Positions 30,101 through 41,937 are shown, counted from the stretch's first letter. The stretch is DNA of 64,000 nucleotides from Apostichopus japonicus (GCF_037975245.1 NC_092577.1:4113501-4177500), one strand, 5' to 3'. The notes: generated by a model from the sequence alone, not told the origin. Program-made: numbers and translations.

Positions 30101-32879
30101 CTCTTTCTGTTTATTTTGCACTACAGTTTGGACCATAGACATATCTTGTTTCGTAAGAAAGTGGTATAAGATGGTGTAAAATAAGAATATCATTAACAAC
30201 ACAAATAAATTAACAGCTAACTTGATAACGTATTCCCTTCTAACCAGATAATACATAATATGTCCGTGTATTATAATTAGCAAATCAAGTGGTCTTGATT
30301 GCGACTTTTAAAGAAAGCATTTAAATTAAATCATAGTGCATATTAATGCATAATTAATGTGATTTCTTAGATAATCACATGATATCAGTAGTGCAATTGA
30401 TATGCATACGGGACTTACCTATTAGTTCGGTAGGGACTGCAGTAATTGGTTCCTCTGTTTCTTGCATTGTCTTACCTAGAAAACATTATAGGAAGGATGT
30501 TCATGAACAATTTTGTATTAATATTAATGCTGTATTGCGGGTTCAGTTAAATGGAAATAGAATATTTTTGAATGAAGTCCTATTTCTGTTTATTTTGCAC
30601 TACATTTTGGACCATAGACATATGTTGTTTCGTAAGAAAGTGGTATAAGATGGTGTAAAATAAGAATATCATTAACAACACAAATAAATTAACAGCTAAA
30701 TTGATAACGTATTCCCTTCTAACCAGATAATAATATGTTCGTGTGTCATAATTAAAAAATAACAGACCATAATGAAGCTAAGCGGATGTTTAAAAAGGCT
30801 GTCCATATAGACAGAATGTTGCTAATAATGCGAAAATTGTAAAATCATACTAGCAAGTTTTAAGGGGGCGATATCTCATAGACCTATAATTATTTTTTTG
30901 CAAATCCCCCCCCCCAAAAAAAAAAATAATAATTGAAAGAATATTTTCAAATTGAAGTGAGAAGGATGAAATGTATTTGGTGACAGAATTGTTTGTATAA
31001 AGTTAACTAGTGAAATCAGGCACGCAAAGACATAATAGTGACAATTTCTATAACGAACCCAAACATACCGATATTAAATACTGTTTCTCAAACAATGCTA
31101 TTTTGTATTAGTATTTTTGGTTTAAAAAAATGAAAATTAAACGAGCTAGGAAGACGTCAAGTTTGAAAACCACCTACATCACAGGCACATGAAATACATC
31201 AATATTGTGTCATGTTAAACTTCTTATAAACATAGAAATAATAGTTTGACAACATTCTGTGTTCTGTTTACTTGTTACTTACTTGTACAAGGTGAAGGTA
31301 AACAGTGGCTTCCTTTACATGGAAATTTCGCAGCAAAATCACACAATTCTATGAATAAGAAAGAAAGAAGAAACAAACACCAGAAACAGCTACATGTACA
31401 AGCGTTCAAAAATACTTAGCAACAAAAAAAGCTGAACAGTACAGCACAGAACAGAACAAAACAAATGCCTAACATTTATTAAATGGTTGAGTGTGAAGTA
31501 ATGGTTATAAATATGGAGAGGGAGGGAGAGGGGAGGGGAGAGGGAGGAGGGGGAGAGGGGAGGGGAAGGGAGGAGGGAGAGGGAGGAGTGAGGAAGAGGG
31601 AGGTGTGAGGAGGGAGGTGTGAGGAGGGAGGAGTGAGGAAGAGGGAGGTGTGAGGAGGGAAGTGTGAGGAGGGAGGAGGGAGGAGGGAGGAGGGAGGAAG
31701 AGGGAGGTGTGAGGAGGGAGGAGGGAGAAGGGAGGAGGGAGAGGGGAGGGAGGAGGGAGGAGGGAAGAAAAAGGAGGTGTAAGGAGGGAGGAGGGAGGAG
31801 TGAGGAAGAGGGAGGTGTGAGGAGGGAGGTGTGAGGAGGAAGGAGGGAGGAGGGAGGTGACATTGTTTCCCTTGTAAAAATACCTACAACTAGACTTAAG
31901 TTCTGACAAGAAGTATTACGTAATCAGTCAGCCCATTAAAAATAATGTTACTGTGTCACGACTGTGCAAATTACACCAAGGCATGGGGTATGACGTTGGA
32001 GGATATTTGAAATCTGCCAACATTTGAAGACCAAACAAAAAGGTTGACTCCTTTGACGATATTTGTTTGACATTATCTTTGGATGACTGGTGTATACTTA
32101 GCCTTGGGCCTACGATTAAAATAAATTAACTTTAAACTTTAACACACCAATATCGTACGTGAACTAAAGTATACTCGGTATTATATATCTTATAGATGAA
32201 AGGATGAAACACGCATTAAGTAACATAGGATTGTCATATATCAAAAGCCCTAGTTTATGCAAACACAACATATATCTTTATACCATTTGGTGTGACTATA
32301 ATATCACAACAACTCCAAGTAGACATGCGGAAGTTAATCAAATATAAAGGTAAGCACGCCGATGGTGTATATTTTCCAATCAATTTTCTGTATAATCTAG
32401 ACGGAGATATATGGGGAGGGGTAATTATGTAAATATTCAAGCAGCTCGAGTATACCCCCCCCCCAAAAAAAATGTAATTAATCTTGTTGAATCCTTGTTC
32501 GAAATTTGAAAGAAAGTTGCCTTGCTCACGTTGCTGTTATTTCACAAGGTTGCCAAAGTAAGCCATTAGAAAAACTTCAAACCTGCTGCATTATGTCTAA
32601 GCATTATGTGATATAGAAAATTGGAAGAATTACATAACAGAACAGGATTTAATTTATGTGTGCCCAAACCACTCAACCGAGACAGCCTGACAACCCCACG
32701 GGAGACATTGAAAGACTCAACATATTATTATTATTATTATTATTGGTAAATAGAAAGAAAATGGAATCCATAACTCTTATTATTCTGGAAAAAAAAAATA
32801 GATACTTACTTCCGGCTTCCGTCATTTCGATGAGGATTAGTGCCAAATGGAAAAGCTGAAAAAATTGCTTTCTCTTCAT
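26858..32879 (-). CDS. secreted Cys-rich/TIL/EGF/fibrinogen C-terminal domain protein, with a frame break
   Basis: Seven minus-strand exons: 32810-32879, 31283-31348, 30419-30475, 29940-29996, 29491-29705, 29024-29337 and 28388-28655, ending in an eighth, terminal exon segment 26858-27174. The product order is signal peptide (MKRKQFFQLFHLALILIEMT), a short Cys-rich module, two copies of a 19-residue linker, a TIL-type domain, an EGF-like domain, and a fibrinogen C-terminal domain ending VEMKIRPSS. Fibrinogen-related proteins of invertebrates are secreted and often act as lectins in immunity or in matrix; which applies here is unknown. Exon 29024-29337 is 314 nt, and a 1-nt loss near 29080 breaks the frame between TIMPTRDG and PFNVSCNMENGGGW. 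So this copy is either a recent pseudogene or carries an assembly error. All splice sites are GT-AG and otherwise phase-compatible. Confidence 0.88.
27175..28387. other. intron of the fibrinogen-related gene
   Basis: Last intron; poly-G runs at ~27308 and ~28195. Nothing else recognised. Confidence 0.5.
28388..28655 (-). CDS. fibrinogen-related gene, middle fibrinogen exon
   Basis: Acceptor cgtccag, donor gtttgt. It encodes VFQRRTDGSTSFYQNWTAYK, DGFGDSRNLWLGNEKLHYLT and onward to NKLGAHNGSGNTG. This is the classic fibrinogen C-domain QRR.DGS...FG...WLGNE.LH pattern. Confidence 0.92.
29024..29337 (-). CDS. fibrinogen-related gene, EGF plus fibrinogen-start exon, frameshifted
   Basis: Acceptor cttatag, donor gtaagt. 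It encodes SGQTYVNDDCTHKCSCSNNQ, an EGF-like stretch (CSTNAVCDV...CYCNEGYEGDGETC), then RDCQDVYDAGHRQDGVYTIM. The frame must move after PTRDG to give PFNVSCNMENGGGWT. Without the shift, a stop arises ~30 codons into the next exon. Confidence 0.85.
29491..29705 (-). CDS. fibrinogen-related gene, TIL-domain exon
   Basis: Acceptor ccatgcag, donor gtgagt. It encodes GPLMYTCPPNMIYGNCTCEA and continues CNSTCLTSKGCICKAGFML, ECGCFVTDVNLVIP. The Cys spacing (CPPNM..C.C...C, C.C..GF) is that of trypsin-inhibitor-like modules, common in zonadhesin and IgGFc-binding-type proteins. Confidence 0.85.
29940..29996 (-). CDS. fibrinogen-related gene, linker exon copy B
   Basis: 57 nt with the same splice sites as copy A. 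It encodes (G)KTMQETEEPITAVPTKLI; the only internal residue change is E to K. Confidence 0.75.
30419..30475 (-). CDS. fibrinogen-related gene, linker exon copy A
   Basis: 57 nt, acceptor gttttctag, donor gtaagt. It encodes (S)KTMQETEEPITAVPTELI. Phase 1-1, so duplication keeps the frame. Confidence 0.75.
31283..31348 (-). CDS. fibrinogen-related gene, Cys-rich exon
   Basis: Acceptor attcatag, donor gtaagt. It encodes KLCDFAAKFPCKGSHCLPSP and CT, with four cysteines. Phase 1-1. Confidence 0.75.
31512..31860 (+). repeat. ~350-bp polypurine GA/GGA tract
   Basis: Almost pure G/A on the plus strand (gaggagggaggtgtgaggag type), with scattered T. It lies in the first intron of the fibrinogen-related gene. 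Mirror symmetry could allow triplex formation. Confidence 0.9.
32810..32879 (-). CDS. fibrinogen-related gene, signal-peptide exon
   Basis: Starts MKRKQFFQLFHLALILIEMT, then EAG, with donor gtaagt. It has a basic N-terminus and a hydrophobic core. A TATA-like atatatttgc lies ~100 bp upstream on this strand. I chose this ATG because it begins the only hydrophobic leader. Confidence 0.8.
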
Positions 32880-34195
32880 TGCGTCTTAAGTTGACCGCTC
32901 TACTTGTCACTGATGTTCTCCGTTAGGCTTTGATGTGATGTCTTTAATATATTCCACATAACCCAGTCTCAGCAAATATATACGTATATTAAGCTGATTG
33001 GACGGAATAAATACGTGTAAATATCAGAGAGAACGATATTGTGATTACGTCATTGACGGAAGTTCAACTTTTGTCACTCAGGTTTACATTTAGTTATCTT
33101 CATTAGAATTAGACTATAAATGAATCCTCCAGCAATATGTATAGCGTCTCTCGGTCTATTCAGTAGATATATTTTTTTCAACAACCGTTTCTTCTTTATT
33201 TTACGTTATAACCTTTTACTTTATTCCCAGCAAAAGCAGGCGAGCCATTATTACTAGAAAGGCTCTTTATTGATTCGAGTAATGAACCAAAGCTTGAATG
33301 TTTAAAAGAAATATCACTGAAAGTACATATGCTCGTTATTTGAAACAATGGATAGATTTGAAGTACACTATAAGATGTGAGCAATGTATTGAATCTGAAT
33401 AGAGAGAATAGAAAGGTTTATTACCTACCTTATACTGCAGATATATCAATGATAAAATAGATTGAAGAAAATCATTGAAAAAAAAAACTGACTTAGAAGT
33501 TTAATGACAATTTTTCAGTGAGCATTCATTTTTTTCCTTTGCATAATCACCTTCGTTCTTAAACGAATATCAGTATACCAATATATCGTAGATAAACATT
33601 AATCCAAAAAGTGGTTATAAGCTTTGAAAATGCATAGGCTATATGTAGTGCAATGAGTATTTCACCTAACACAGTAACTGTGGATATATATCTCTGTCTT
33701 AAGTTTTTTTTTCTAAAAGTTTGTGTTGTTTGCATATATTATGCCTACTTTTTTAGTCTGTGGGGTATATTGTGGGGTATCTTGATATGAGTAACTTTCA
33801 GCTAACTGGTTATAATAATCAAGATATGATTAGCCTTTCATTTAGGAATGATGGTAATCAAAACTACTTTCTTTGACGTCCAAGTTAGGTTTTCAGAATT
33901 TTCTTTATTAAAAATATCTTTATGTAAAATAAATTAACCGAATATTTAATATAATATTTTGAAGACCTCGGATACAGCGATACTGAAAATATACTTAACT
34001 TGGTGCTTTTCACTAATATCAACAATGTCATATTTTTGTCATAATTAATAACCTATATGTCACAAACAACGTGCTGTACCTAGTAACTATAGTCTCATTT
34101 AGCATATAAGGTACATATATCGACTAAATAACAGAAAGTTACGCCCTAGAAGACATTTTGCGAGTTCTGGTGCTAACACTGTCGATTTGGAATAT
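32880..34195. other. intergenic, includes the promoter side of the fibrinogen-related gene
   Basis: The first ~150 bp should hold that gene's minus-strand promoter (TATA-like near 32980). The remainder shows no gene. Confidence 0.4.
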
Positions 34196-34203
34196 AATTT
34201 TGT

Positions 34204-34536
34204 CAGTGGCGTAGGAAGGTACTTTTGAGTGAGGGGGGGGGGGGTGGGGCTGAAAACTGATGGCCTGCCTGGGGGAGGGGTCTAATTTGGAATTGGATTA
34301 TTTTTGCATTTCCAGGTGGCCTCAGATGCAATTTGGTGCAATATAGCACACTTCAACGCCCACTCCGTTTTGTAAATAATTTTGCATTTTTACCTGGCCT
34401 TAGATGCAATTTGTCTCATTTGGAAATGAAAAAGGGGGTTTCTGACTTGCGAAGCGGGGGGTGGGGGCGGAATGATACTTCCGTCCCTTCATATTTTTCA
34501 CTGGGGGGCTGGCGCCCCCCGGTTCCTACGCCCTAG
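34204..34536 (+). mobile_element. 333-bp hAT-type MITE
   Basis: Flanked by the 8-bp duplication aattttgt (34196-34203 and 34537-34544). The ends are CAGTGGCGTAGGAA and CTAGGGCGTAGGAA (reverse). Same family as 13898-14261, opposite orientation. Confidence 0.87.
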
Positions 34537-34923
34537 AATTTTGTGTCTGGAAAGAATCACATTGAAAAGGTTCAGCAGATAAAATGATTACCGACATAAT
34601 ACTAGCCCAAAGTACTAAAGACATTCAGAGTGGGTGGTACACTGATTTGATATTTACTGTGATAGCTATGTCTTTACGGAGACGAATATTACTCTGTGTC
34701 TGCCCAAGGCAAGGCGCTTCATTTATTTATCATTGACGACTTTCATGACACGATAAATCTGACATTGAACCTACCTTTCCAAAAAAATATATATATTTTC
34801 ATTTTTTTTCCCATCTCAATTATGCTAATAGATGGTACCGGCGGAAGCGTCCGTTTTACAGAAGTGTCAACAGATCTGAGCAAAGCCACTGTACTATTAT
34901 TTTCCTTAAAATATATTAATATA

Positions 34924-34926
34924 TTA

Positions 34927-34992
<66 letters not shown>
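34924..34992. repeat. (TTA)n microsatellite
   Basis: About 22 units of att/tta. Confidence 0.95.
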
Positions 34993-35274
34993 AATATTAA
35001 TAATGATAATATATTACTATATAATAAAAAATATTATATTCCTTAAACAATATGAGCTTACATTGTAGAAAAAGGAAGAACTCACTTTTTGATATAATGG
35101 CGCTTCGTTCATAGCACACACAGGTTTGTACTTCACTTGTAACAAACGTCGTTTAATTGTCTTCACCCAATAGAGTAGTTAAATTGATAAACATCTCATA
35201 GCCTATGTATGCATAAAATTTCTTAAATTAAAGGGGATATAGCATATTTACCACTCTTACAGGTATTTACATAT

Positions 35275-35577
<303 letters not shown>

Positions 35578-35783
35578 AACAAAAGTCTGTTCAAGATATC
35601 TATTTCTAGATCCGGCTTTAGGAATCACAAATGATTTTCAAGTTGGTTAGCATCATGTTTTATCTCTAGAGTAAGGCAAAATATGTCACCAAAAACAGAA
35701 CTAGTATTGTTCAATACAGGTGACAAACGCCTATAGTGGAATTACGACCTTCCTTGCCGGTTTCGAACCTCTGGATATACAAT

Positions 35784-35907
35784 CAGCGTCATAGCCTAGT
35801 AGTTAGGGTGTCCGCGTAGAGAGCGGAAGGCCCGGGTTCGAATCCCGGTGGAGGCTGGAAGTTTTTTCACTGTTCTTGATTTTCCAACTCATTACGATTT
35901 TCATTTT
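35784..35907 (+). mobile_element. tRNA-like SINE
   Basis: 35784-35857 can fold as a cloverleaf: acceptor CAGCGTC/GAGGCTG, anticodon stem TCCGC/GCGGA with loop GTAGAGA, T-arm CCGGGTTCGAATCCCGG. The apparent anticodon AGA (Ser) does not fit the short variable loop. It is followed by a non-tRNA segment and (TA)n, as in a SINE. Confidence 0.6.
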
Positions 35908-35933
35908 TATATATATATATATATATCTATATA

Positions 35934-35968
<35 letters not shown>

Positions 35969-37161
35969 TATGGACTATGAACTGTTACTTAATTGTACTA
36001 ACATATCACCAGTTCCTCTTTCGACCGGGTTAGTTGGTGCGGAAATCGTGGTACTACACTTACAAAATATAAGGTGCAGTTGATTTTGTACTTAAAATCT
36101 TGTATTCTGCTGTTTGCAGTACTATCGTAGCTCTTTATTGACATTACGTTTATTAGCTATTCATCGCATGGGCTATTTATTATTTGTATATATAAAGGGT
36201 ATACCTTATATATAACTGACTATGATATACCTGTGTACAGAATACCGCAGACCTATAAACGACAAGTATTTTTACATGCCATGGAAATATGCCTTATACG
36301 TTTTGCATGTTTACTCTAAATCAAAGTTGTGATATGAAAGCTGGATAATCTCTCATACTGGACTGTTGGCATGCGTTACGAAAGAGCAAATTTTATAGTC
36401 AAGTTTTAATGGAGTAAACTTCACCTAGTTTTGGAAGATTTTGAGGAATTACACTAACGGAACTGCTTTGCTAATCAAGAAAAGGTAATCGCGCACTTCC
36501 TCTTACGTTAAGGGTTGTAGGCCTATGTGGTTTTTGTAGTGCTAATATTATACTACAACCTTTTGAAATCACTAAGTCATACACAAATTAACATGCCGTC
36601 ACCGTGATGTAGCCTTAAACACTCAGTTGATACTGGTTGAGTTGATTATGCATTTTGAAGGGTATCAACAACAGTTGCTCGGTTAGCCTCAGTGTATAGT
36701 ACTTTGTCAAACATAACAGATTGTTACGCACTGCTGCACCGTTTCAAATATATCAAAAGAGTTTACTAGGTGCAGTCAAAATCTTCCTGTAAAGATAGCA
36801 ATTTGCAACAAAATGGCTAATTGTTCAGTTATAATGTTAACAATTTTTAAGGAAAAAAGAAAAGAAGAAAAACAGCTAGGGCAGAATTATGGCTTTGTCA
36901 GATGCGAATTGTGTGATTCTGTATTTATTTTGGTTAGGCTATACCCGAAAATACTAATTAACCATGGTAACGTGTATGAAAAGTGTATGATTTGTAGTTT
37001 ACATAATTTTCAAAGTTGAGTTGGAGAAGGGTTTAAAAAGCATGACTACTCACAATTTTCAGGTTAAGTCACACATTGCTTTTTAAAAAACTTCTTCCTT
37101 ATTTTTGTTTTTATTTCTATTATTATGCCGCAGATAACTCCCCATCCTTTGTGTTTTCAAA
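35908..37161. other. (TA)n then upstream region of the first TRIM gene
   Basis: 35907-35967 is (TA)n. The rest is gene-free to a strong acceptor (attatgccgcag) at ~37133, which suggests a 5' UTR intron for the TRIM gene. Confidence 0.45.
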
Positions 37162-39387
37162 ATGGCGTCGTCCACAGTGTTGCAGGATATTGAAGATAAG
37201 TTCTTACAATGTTCAATATGTTTGGATCAGTTGAAGGAGCCTAAGGTTCTGCCATGTATCCATCGATACTGTAAAGAGTGTCTAGATTCGCTACTACAGA
37301 GAAATAACGGTATCATTAGCTGTCCAGATTGCAGAGAAGAACATTTGGTACCAAATGAAGGGGTAGATGGCTTTAAAACTGACTTTAACATTAAAAACAT
37401 CACTGAATTTATCAAGCTGCAAGATTCTTTGAAGAATAAGCCACTGCAGATGTGTATCGGTTGCGCGAAAAAACAAGTAATCACAACGTACTGTTTCAAA
37501 TGTAACGATTTTCTGTGTCAAGGTTGCCATGACTATCACATGACCAGCACGATGTTCAAGGACCATCGACCTCACGTCATTGGTTTGGACGAAATTGAGT
37601 CGAGAAGTCTCACCATCGAAAAGTTAGCCTTATTTAAGGAAGTTCCCAAGTGCCACATGCATTCCGAGAAACTGTCTGAACTCTGCTGTAAGACGTGCCA
37701 TTACGTGCCGATATGTATGGCATGCGGCATCTTCGGTAGGCACAAAGGTCATGACCTTTACGAGGTGAACGCATTGGCTGAATCTGAAAGAGCTGGATTA
37801 GTTAACAAGTTATCTACGTTGACAAGGTACAAAGATAGCATATACGAGATGAAAGAAAAGTTAACAAAAGCCAAGCAAATTCTAGAATCAAGCGTTACTG
37901 AAAATGACGCACAACTTCGTCGTGAATACGAGAAGAAGAAAAGCGAAACATTTCGAAAGCTTATGAGCGTCGATGACGAGTTTGAAGCGCGGGGAAATCA
38001 GGTAAAGAAAGTTGTAATGATGAAGTTTGCCGAAAGAAAAAGCAACCATAGTCCTGCTACGTCTCAGTCGAGACAAAAGTATCAAGAAATATGTGACGAG
38101 GAACGAAAATATATCGAACAGGCTCTTAATGATCTAAAAGAAGATCAAGAAGTACAGAAAAGACAACTTTCTTGCAAACTCGAGAATTCGGAGAAGGAAT
38201 TTGAGAAATTATCAACATCAGTACAGACACAACGAAGAGAGAATCATGAAAATATGGATGCCTTGTCAGACCACTTGGAAAATATTATTAAAAGATATGA
38301 GAATGCAGCAGCCACTGCAGCGAGCATTCTTACAACAAAACATGACTGGACGGATGTTCAATGTATTCCAGACATATGTTCAGCACTCGATCTTTTGACA
38401 GTTGAAATGAGGAAAGATTTCCCGAAGCTGGACTCGTTGTCTGCGATAACGTTAAATCAGCTGGCGCCACTATCTGAGGGCAGCAGACTAGATACACCAT
38501 TTGAAAAGCTTGTGAGTGTCATCGATGTAACTGAAATGAAAGTTAATGGATGGAACATAAATAGCCTATCTGGCAGTCCTAAGCAAGACGTTATGGTCGT
38601 TACAGGGGAAGCTACCGCTTATAACTCACACTTATGTATCGTTGATATCACAAGTAACATTCGAGGAAAGAACACCTTCAGTTCCCGATCATTCTGTGCG
38701 TGGCGCTATTGTACCTTCTTGTCCGAGTTCACAGTGGCAACCGTTGCCGACCCAGGTGAAATCGGTATCTACGACATTCGTGATAGGTCCTACACAAAGA
38801 AGAATATCAGTGACGTCATCGCAAAATGTCCACCCAGTCAGCGTGTGACTTGTGTGACTACCGATGCCGCTCAGAATCGCATATTTGTTGGTACAAACAG
38901 CCGAGATGTGTATGTATTTGATGATCAGCTGAATATAAGACACACCATCACACTACCTGACGTCATTCGTGCTCCGATTAATATCACTTACAAGAAAGAT
39001 AACCTCCTTGTCTGTGACGTCAGCGGTAAGACGGCCTACGCGATCGCAATGCATGGACAACATTGTAAACAGATGTACAAATTTTCTCAGCCTGATTTTG
39101 ATGGAGGTGACTGGAGTCATCGAAGTCTCTGTGTTGATAGGCGTGGGTTTATCTATATGCTGTGGTCAGCTAGAATAAGTGGACTACGGAAGCGTTTGCT
39201 AGTGAAGTATAACAAAGATGGCGGCCACATTTTGAAAGCAGCCTTAGTAGACGGAGACCGGTCTTGCATAGCAACAGTCGATACAGACGATGGTGAGAAA
39301 CTTATTGTGGCATCGTATAGTGGTGGCAGTCTTCTCGTTTATGGTCTGGTAAGTTCGTTTTTGTACCAGTCACATGTCCCGCCATGA
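37162..39387 (+). CDS. TRIM-family RING/B-box/coiled-coil E3 ligase with a C-terminal propeller-like region, 741 aa
   Basis: RING C3HC4: C17, C20, C32, H34, C37, C40, C54, C57. B-box 1 at about 98-138, B-box 2 at about 164-196. A coiled coil runs ~215-400 (Lys/Glu-rich), then a beta-rich region ~450-741 with repeats such as VFVGTNSRDVYVFD that resembles the NHL/TRIM2/3/56 style. RING domains transfer ubiquitin; the substrate cannot be read from sequence. An acceptor at ~37133 suggests a 5' UTR intron. After VYGL (39348) a perfect donor gtaagt occurs, and a good acceptor at 39604 would add only Thr and stop. The mature end may therefore be VYGLT rather than the 13 extra residues of the unspliced frame. 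It is a paralogue of the gene at 53527. Confidence 0.92.
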   Translation: MASSTVLQDIEDKFLQCSICLDQLKEPKVLPCIHRYCKECLDSLLQRNNGIISCPDCREEHLVPNEGVDGFKTDFNIKNITEFIKLQDSLKNKPLQMCIGCAKKQVITTYCFKCNDFLCQGCHDYHMTSTMFKDHRPHVIGLDEIESRSLTIEKLALFKEVPKCHMHSEKLSELCCKTCHYVPICMACGIFGRHKGHDLYEVNALAESERAGLVNKLSTLTRYKDSIYEMKEKLTKAKQILESSVTENDAQLRREYEKKKSETFRKLMSVDDEFEARGNQVKKVVMMKFAERKSNHSPATSQSRQKYQEICDEERKYIEQALNDLKEDQEVQKRQLSCKLENSEKEFEKLSTSVQTQRRENHENMDALSDHLENIIKRYENAAATAASILTTKHDWTDVQCIPDICSALDLLTVEMRKDFPKLDSLSAITLNQLAPLSEGSRLDTPFEKLVSVIDVTEMKVNGWNINSLSGSPKQDVMVVTGEATAYNSHLCIVDITSNIRGKNTFSSRSFCAWRYCTFLSEFTVATVADPGEIGIYDIRDRSYTKKNISDVIAKCPPSQRVTCVTTDAAQNRIFVGTNSRDVYVFDDQLNIRHTITLPDVIRAPINITYKKDNLLVCDVSGKTAYAIAMHGQHCKQMYKFSQPDFDGGDWSHRSLCVDRRGFIYMLWSARISGLRKRLLVKYNKDGGHILKAALVDGDRSCIATVDTDDGEKLIVASYSGGSLLVYGLVSSFLYQSHVPP

Positions 39388-39604
39388 CTTTCTATGATTA
39401 ACAACAGTATGTGACTTGCCATCATCACATGAGGAATAATTGAAGCACAGATTCAGGCATGCTGCAAACACCCTGTAATTTGGTTTTTCATTGTAGTCAA
39501 TTGATTTACTTATATGAATAGTTTATTATTGCAGTATTAACGCATTATTCGCAGACATTGTCACATCTTAAGTAAACATGACTTATTCTTCTCTCGTTTA
39601 ACAG

Positions 39605-39610
39605 ACTTAA
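39605..39610 (+). CDS. possible 3'-terminal micro-coding exon of the first TRIM gene
   Basis: tcttctctcgtttaacag precedes ACTTAA, which gives Thr-stop in the phase left by the donor at 39349. This restores an end comparable to the second TRIM gene. Confidence 0.4.
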   Translation, partial: T

Positions 39611-40518
39611 AACAATAATGAAACGAAGATCAATGGATCACATCGTAATGATGGTCATTCGGGATGAACAGAGTAACCGTGCGTTCAGGAGGACAGGGCG
39701 CCCAGGCAGGCAGAAGTCACGCAGAGGAATCTCTATGGAACACCGATATGTTAAATGATCTGTGCGAGTTAATTACAGCGGTGCGATAAAATCTTAGTCG
39801 TCACTTTCGAGATTATCGGGACAGTAACGTTGGAGGGTCAGTCGGTCGGTGGGTGGGTGTGGCGGAAGGGGGGGGGGGTTAGGATGCAAACGTAGGTTTA
39901 CATCAAAACTTTAGTAATGAAAAACCTGAAAATTGCGCCTTTACTTAATAAGATTTCGTTTGTAATATCATCGTGAAATGGTTACATCATAATTAATTGT
40001 ACGAAAATACGTCATGGATTATTCGTTAATACGTTGTTACGACGTAAAATAGAAATTTTTACAGTCAACATTAGATACAAACATATACCGTTTATTGTGT
40101 TGAAATTGACAATTCAATTTACATTGCATAAAAAGCTGAGCTTTTGTAAAGTTAGATATTTTCTACAGATGAGAATTTGGTAAATTTGGCACTAGCTTTG
40201 TCTTTTATATTTCTTTCGAATATTGACAATATTGATTTATGTTATATATATATATATATATATAGGTATATATATATATATTCCTTATTATATTCAAGAA
40301 TTTAATCACTCCTGTCTCCATGGCAACACCAAACTGGAAAGCAGGCCAGCCGTACGCAGGACTCGGAAGGCGGGGAGAGGCGACATGTGCATTCTATAAT
40401 TATCACCTTTACCTGAATGGAGAATGGCTTTCACGCTACACTTCTCAGATGCTACACAAACTCCACGGGAACACAAGCCAGGTTACAATGTTTTGTACAT
40501 CTGACAAGGACAAATGTA
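39611..40518. other. intergenic, no gene seen
   Basis: Poly-G run at ~39868 and (TA)n at ~40246-40281. Confidence 0.5.
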
Positions 40519-40815
40519 TGGCGAGCCATATTGGACAATCACCGCATAATATATACTCGTATTAATTCGAACATATACGCGTATGAAATCAGACAATTGC
40601 ATGTCTGATAGCTAAATTTCACCTACATTGCAGCCTTTCCAGTACATTAAGTGAGCCTTTGCAAAGTTAGTATCTATTGACGTACACACATGCCAAACAT
40701 ACTTGATCTAGACAACAGCATAACTTAATACGTGTATATATTCGAATTAATTCGTGTCTATATTGAAATTAATACCCGGATATATTATGCGGTGTTTGTC
40801 TCACATGGCTTGCCA
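40519..40815. mobile_element. 297-bp MITE with TA flanks and long inverted ends
   Basis: TA is at 40517-40518 and 40816-40817. The ends TGGCRAGCCAT continue as inverted caccgcataatatat and attaattcgaa blocks for ~65 bp. TA flanks fit Tc1/mariner-type integration. Confidence 0.7.
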
Positions 40816-41434
40816 TACAATTGGTGTTGAAATGTCATCCAAAGTTTCTCTATTGCTTAAATGAATGTAAAAAGAACATGTTTCTTATTTAGTTTATTCA
40901 TTAGAATTTCTAACAACAATGGATTAACATCAAATTTAGGCCCAAAACTGAGTAGCTGACGTCATCATCAACGCATAGAGCCTTAAAGGAGCATTCCCGA
41001 TGTTAAACTTAATTTAAAGGTGCACTGATCTTGAACTTAAGTATAATAAGCTTTGGAGAGTTAGAAACATTTACTAATACTCATGAATTTTGTTTCTTTT
41101 TCATTTCAATATAATGAAGACAGTAACTTAGTACGAAGTCTTCTTTTAAAATTTCTTTTAAAACTTTGTAAAAATATTTGATATAAATTAGTGTAAAGAC
41201 ACGTGGCACTTGTGGCGTAATTTGCAAGATGTTTTCAAGGGGGGGGGGGCGGTGGAGGAACGCGATGAACCGGCTCGGACATCGACGGGAAGTGAGGGCT
41301 ATTAAATTTGATTTTGAGGCGATGATGGGTGCATGGATTACCACAGCATTCCTTCAAAGCTTCGTGATAAACTAACTCATAGGACACTTTTATGTAATCG
41401 AATATCATTGAACTCTACAGTCAATGGCCACTTA

Positions 41435-41575
41435 TCACCTGAGACCCACCTGCTTTTCAGAAGTAAAGTACAAGAGAATTATTTTAATTTCTATTTTTTT
41501 TTTGGTCATAGCGTATTTGTTAAATGGTACATTTTTTACTTTAGTATTGTTTTTTATGTAGGAAGAAACAATATA
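41435..41575. repeat. left copy of a ~141-bp direct repeat flanking the LINE
   Basis: It matches 44364-44505 with about six differences, from tcacctgagacccacctgct to gaagaaacaatata. It could be an unusually long target duplication. Confidence 0.85.
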
Positions 41576-41937
41576 TATATTTTTTCTCCTCCATATGTAT
41601 TCACGATCACTTAACATGGTACACATTAAAATTATACAATGCAAAAACAACAATGGTATGGTCTGTTACATATTCAAGCAACTGCAGTAAGTATCAGTTA
41701 ATGTAAGTAGACAGCAAAAGAAACCATTTGCACTACACACAGCTAAATAAGAAACTTCTACGTAAACAGGTTTAGACAATATGAAAAGGCATTTCTAAGC
41801 TCCGGGAAATTCACTTTATATTTCCGTGGCTGCTTTCGCTTAAAATAATTTAAACTTTCGACGCTCAAAGCAAATTTAAATTTATAAAAGAAATCATCGA
41901 TATTTGGCTCGGTGTTACTTGTCTTGCATACGAAAAT

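Larger units (their letters stand above)
29822..30750 (-). repeat. ~450-480-bp tandem duplication containing the linker exon
   Basis: 29822-30278 and 30301-30750 match with few differences, from gcgacttttaaagaaagcat to attcccttctaaccagataa. The event copied the exon with both flanking intron parts. Confidence 0.92.

Noticed and set aside
31390-31909. Pro/Ser/Leu-rich minus-strand open frames
   Set aside because: Read from the GA-rich polypurine tract; low complexity only.
35784-35857. Genuine tRNA-Ser(AGA) gene
   Set aside because: It folds as a cloverleaf, but the variable loop is too short for Ser and it continues into a SINE-like body with (TA)n tail.
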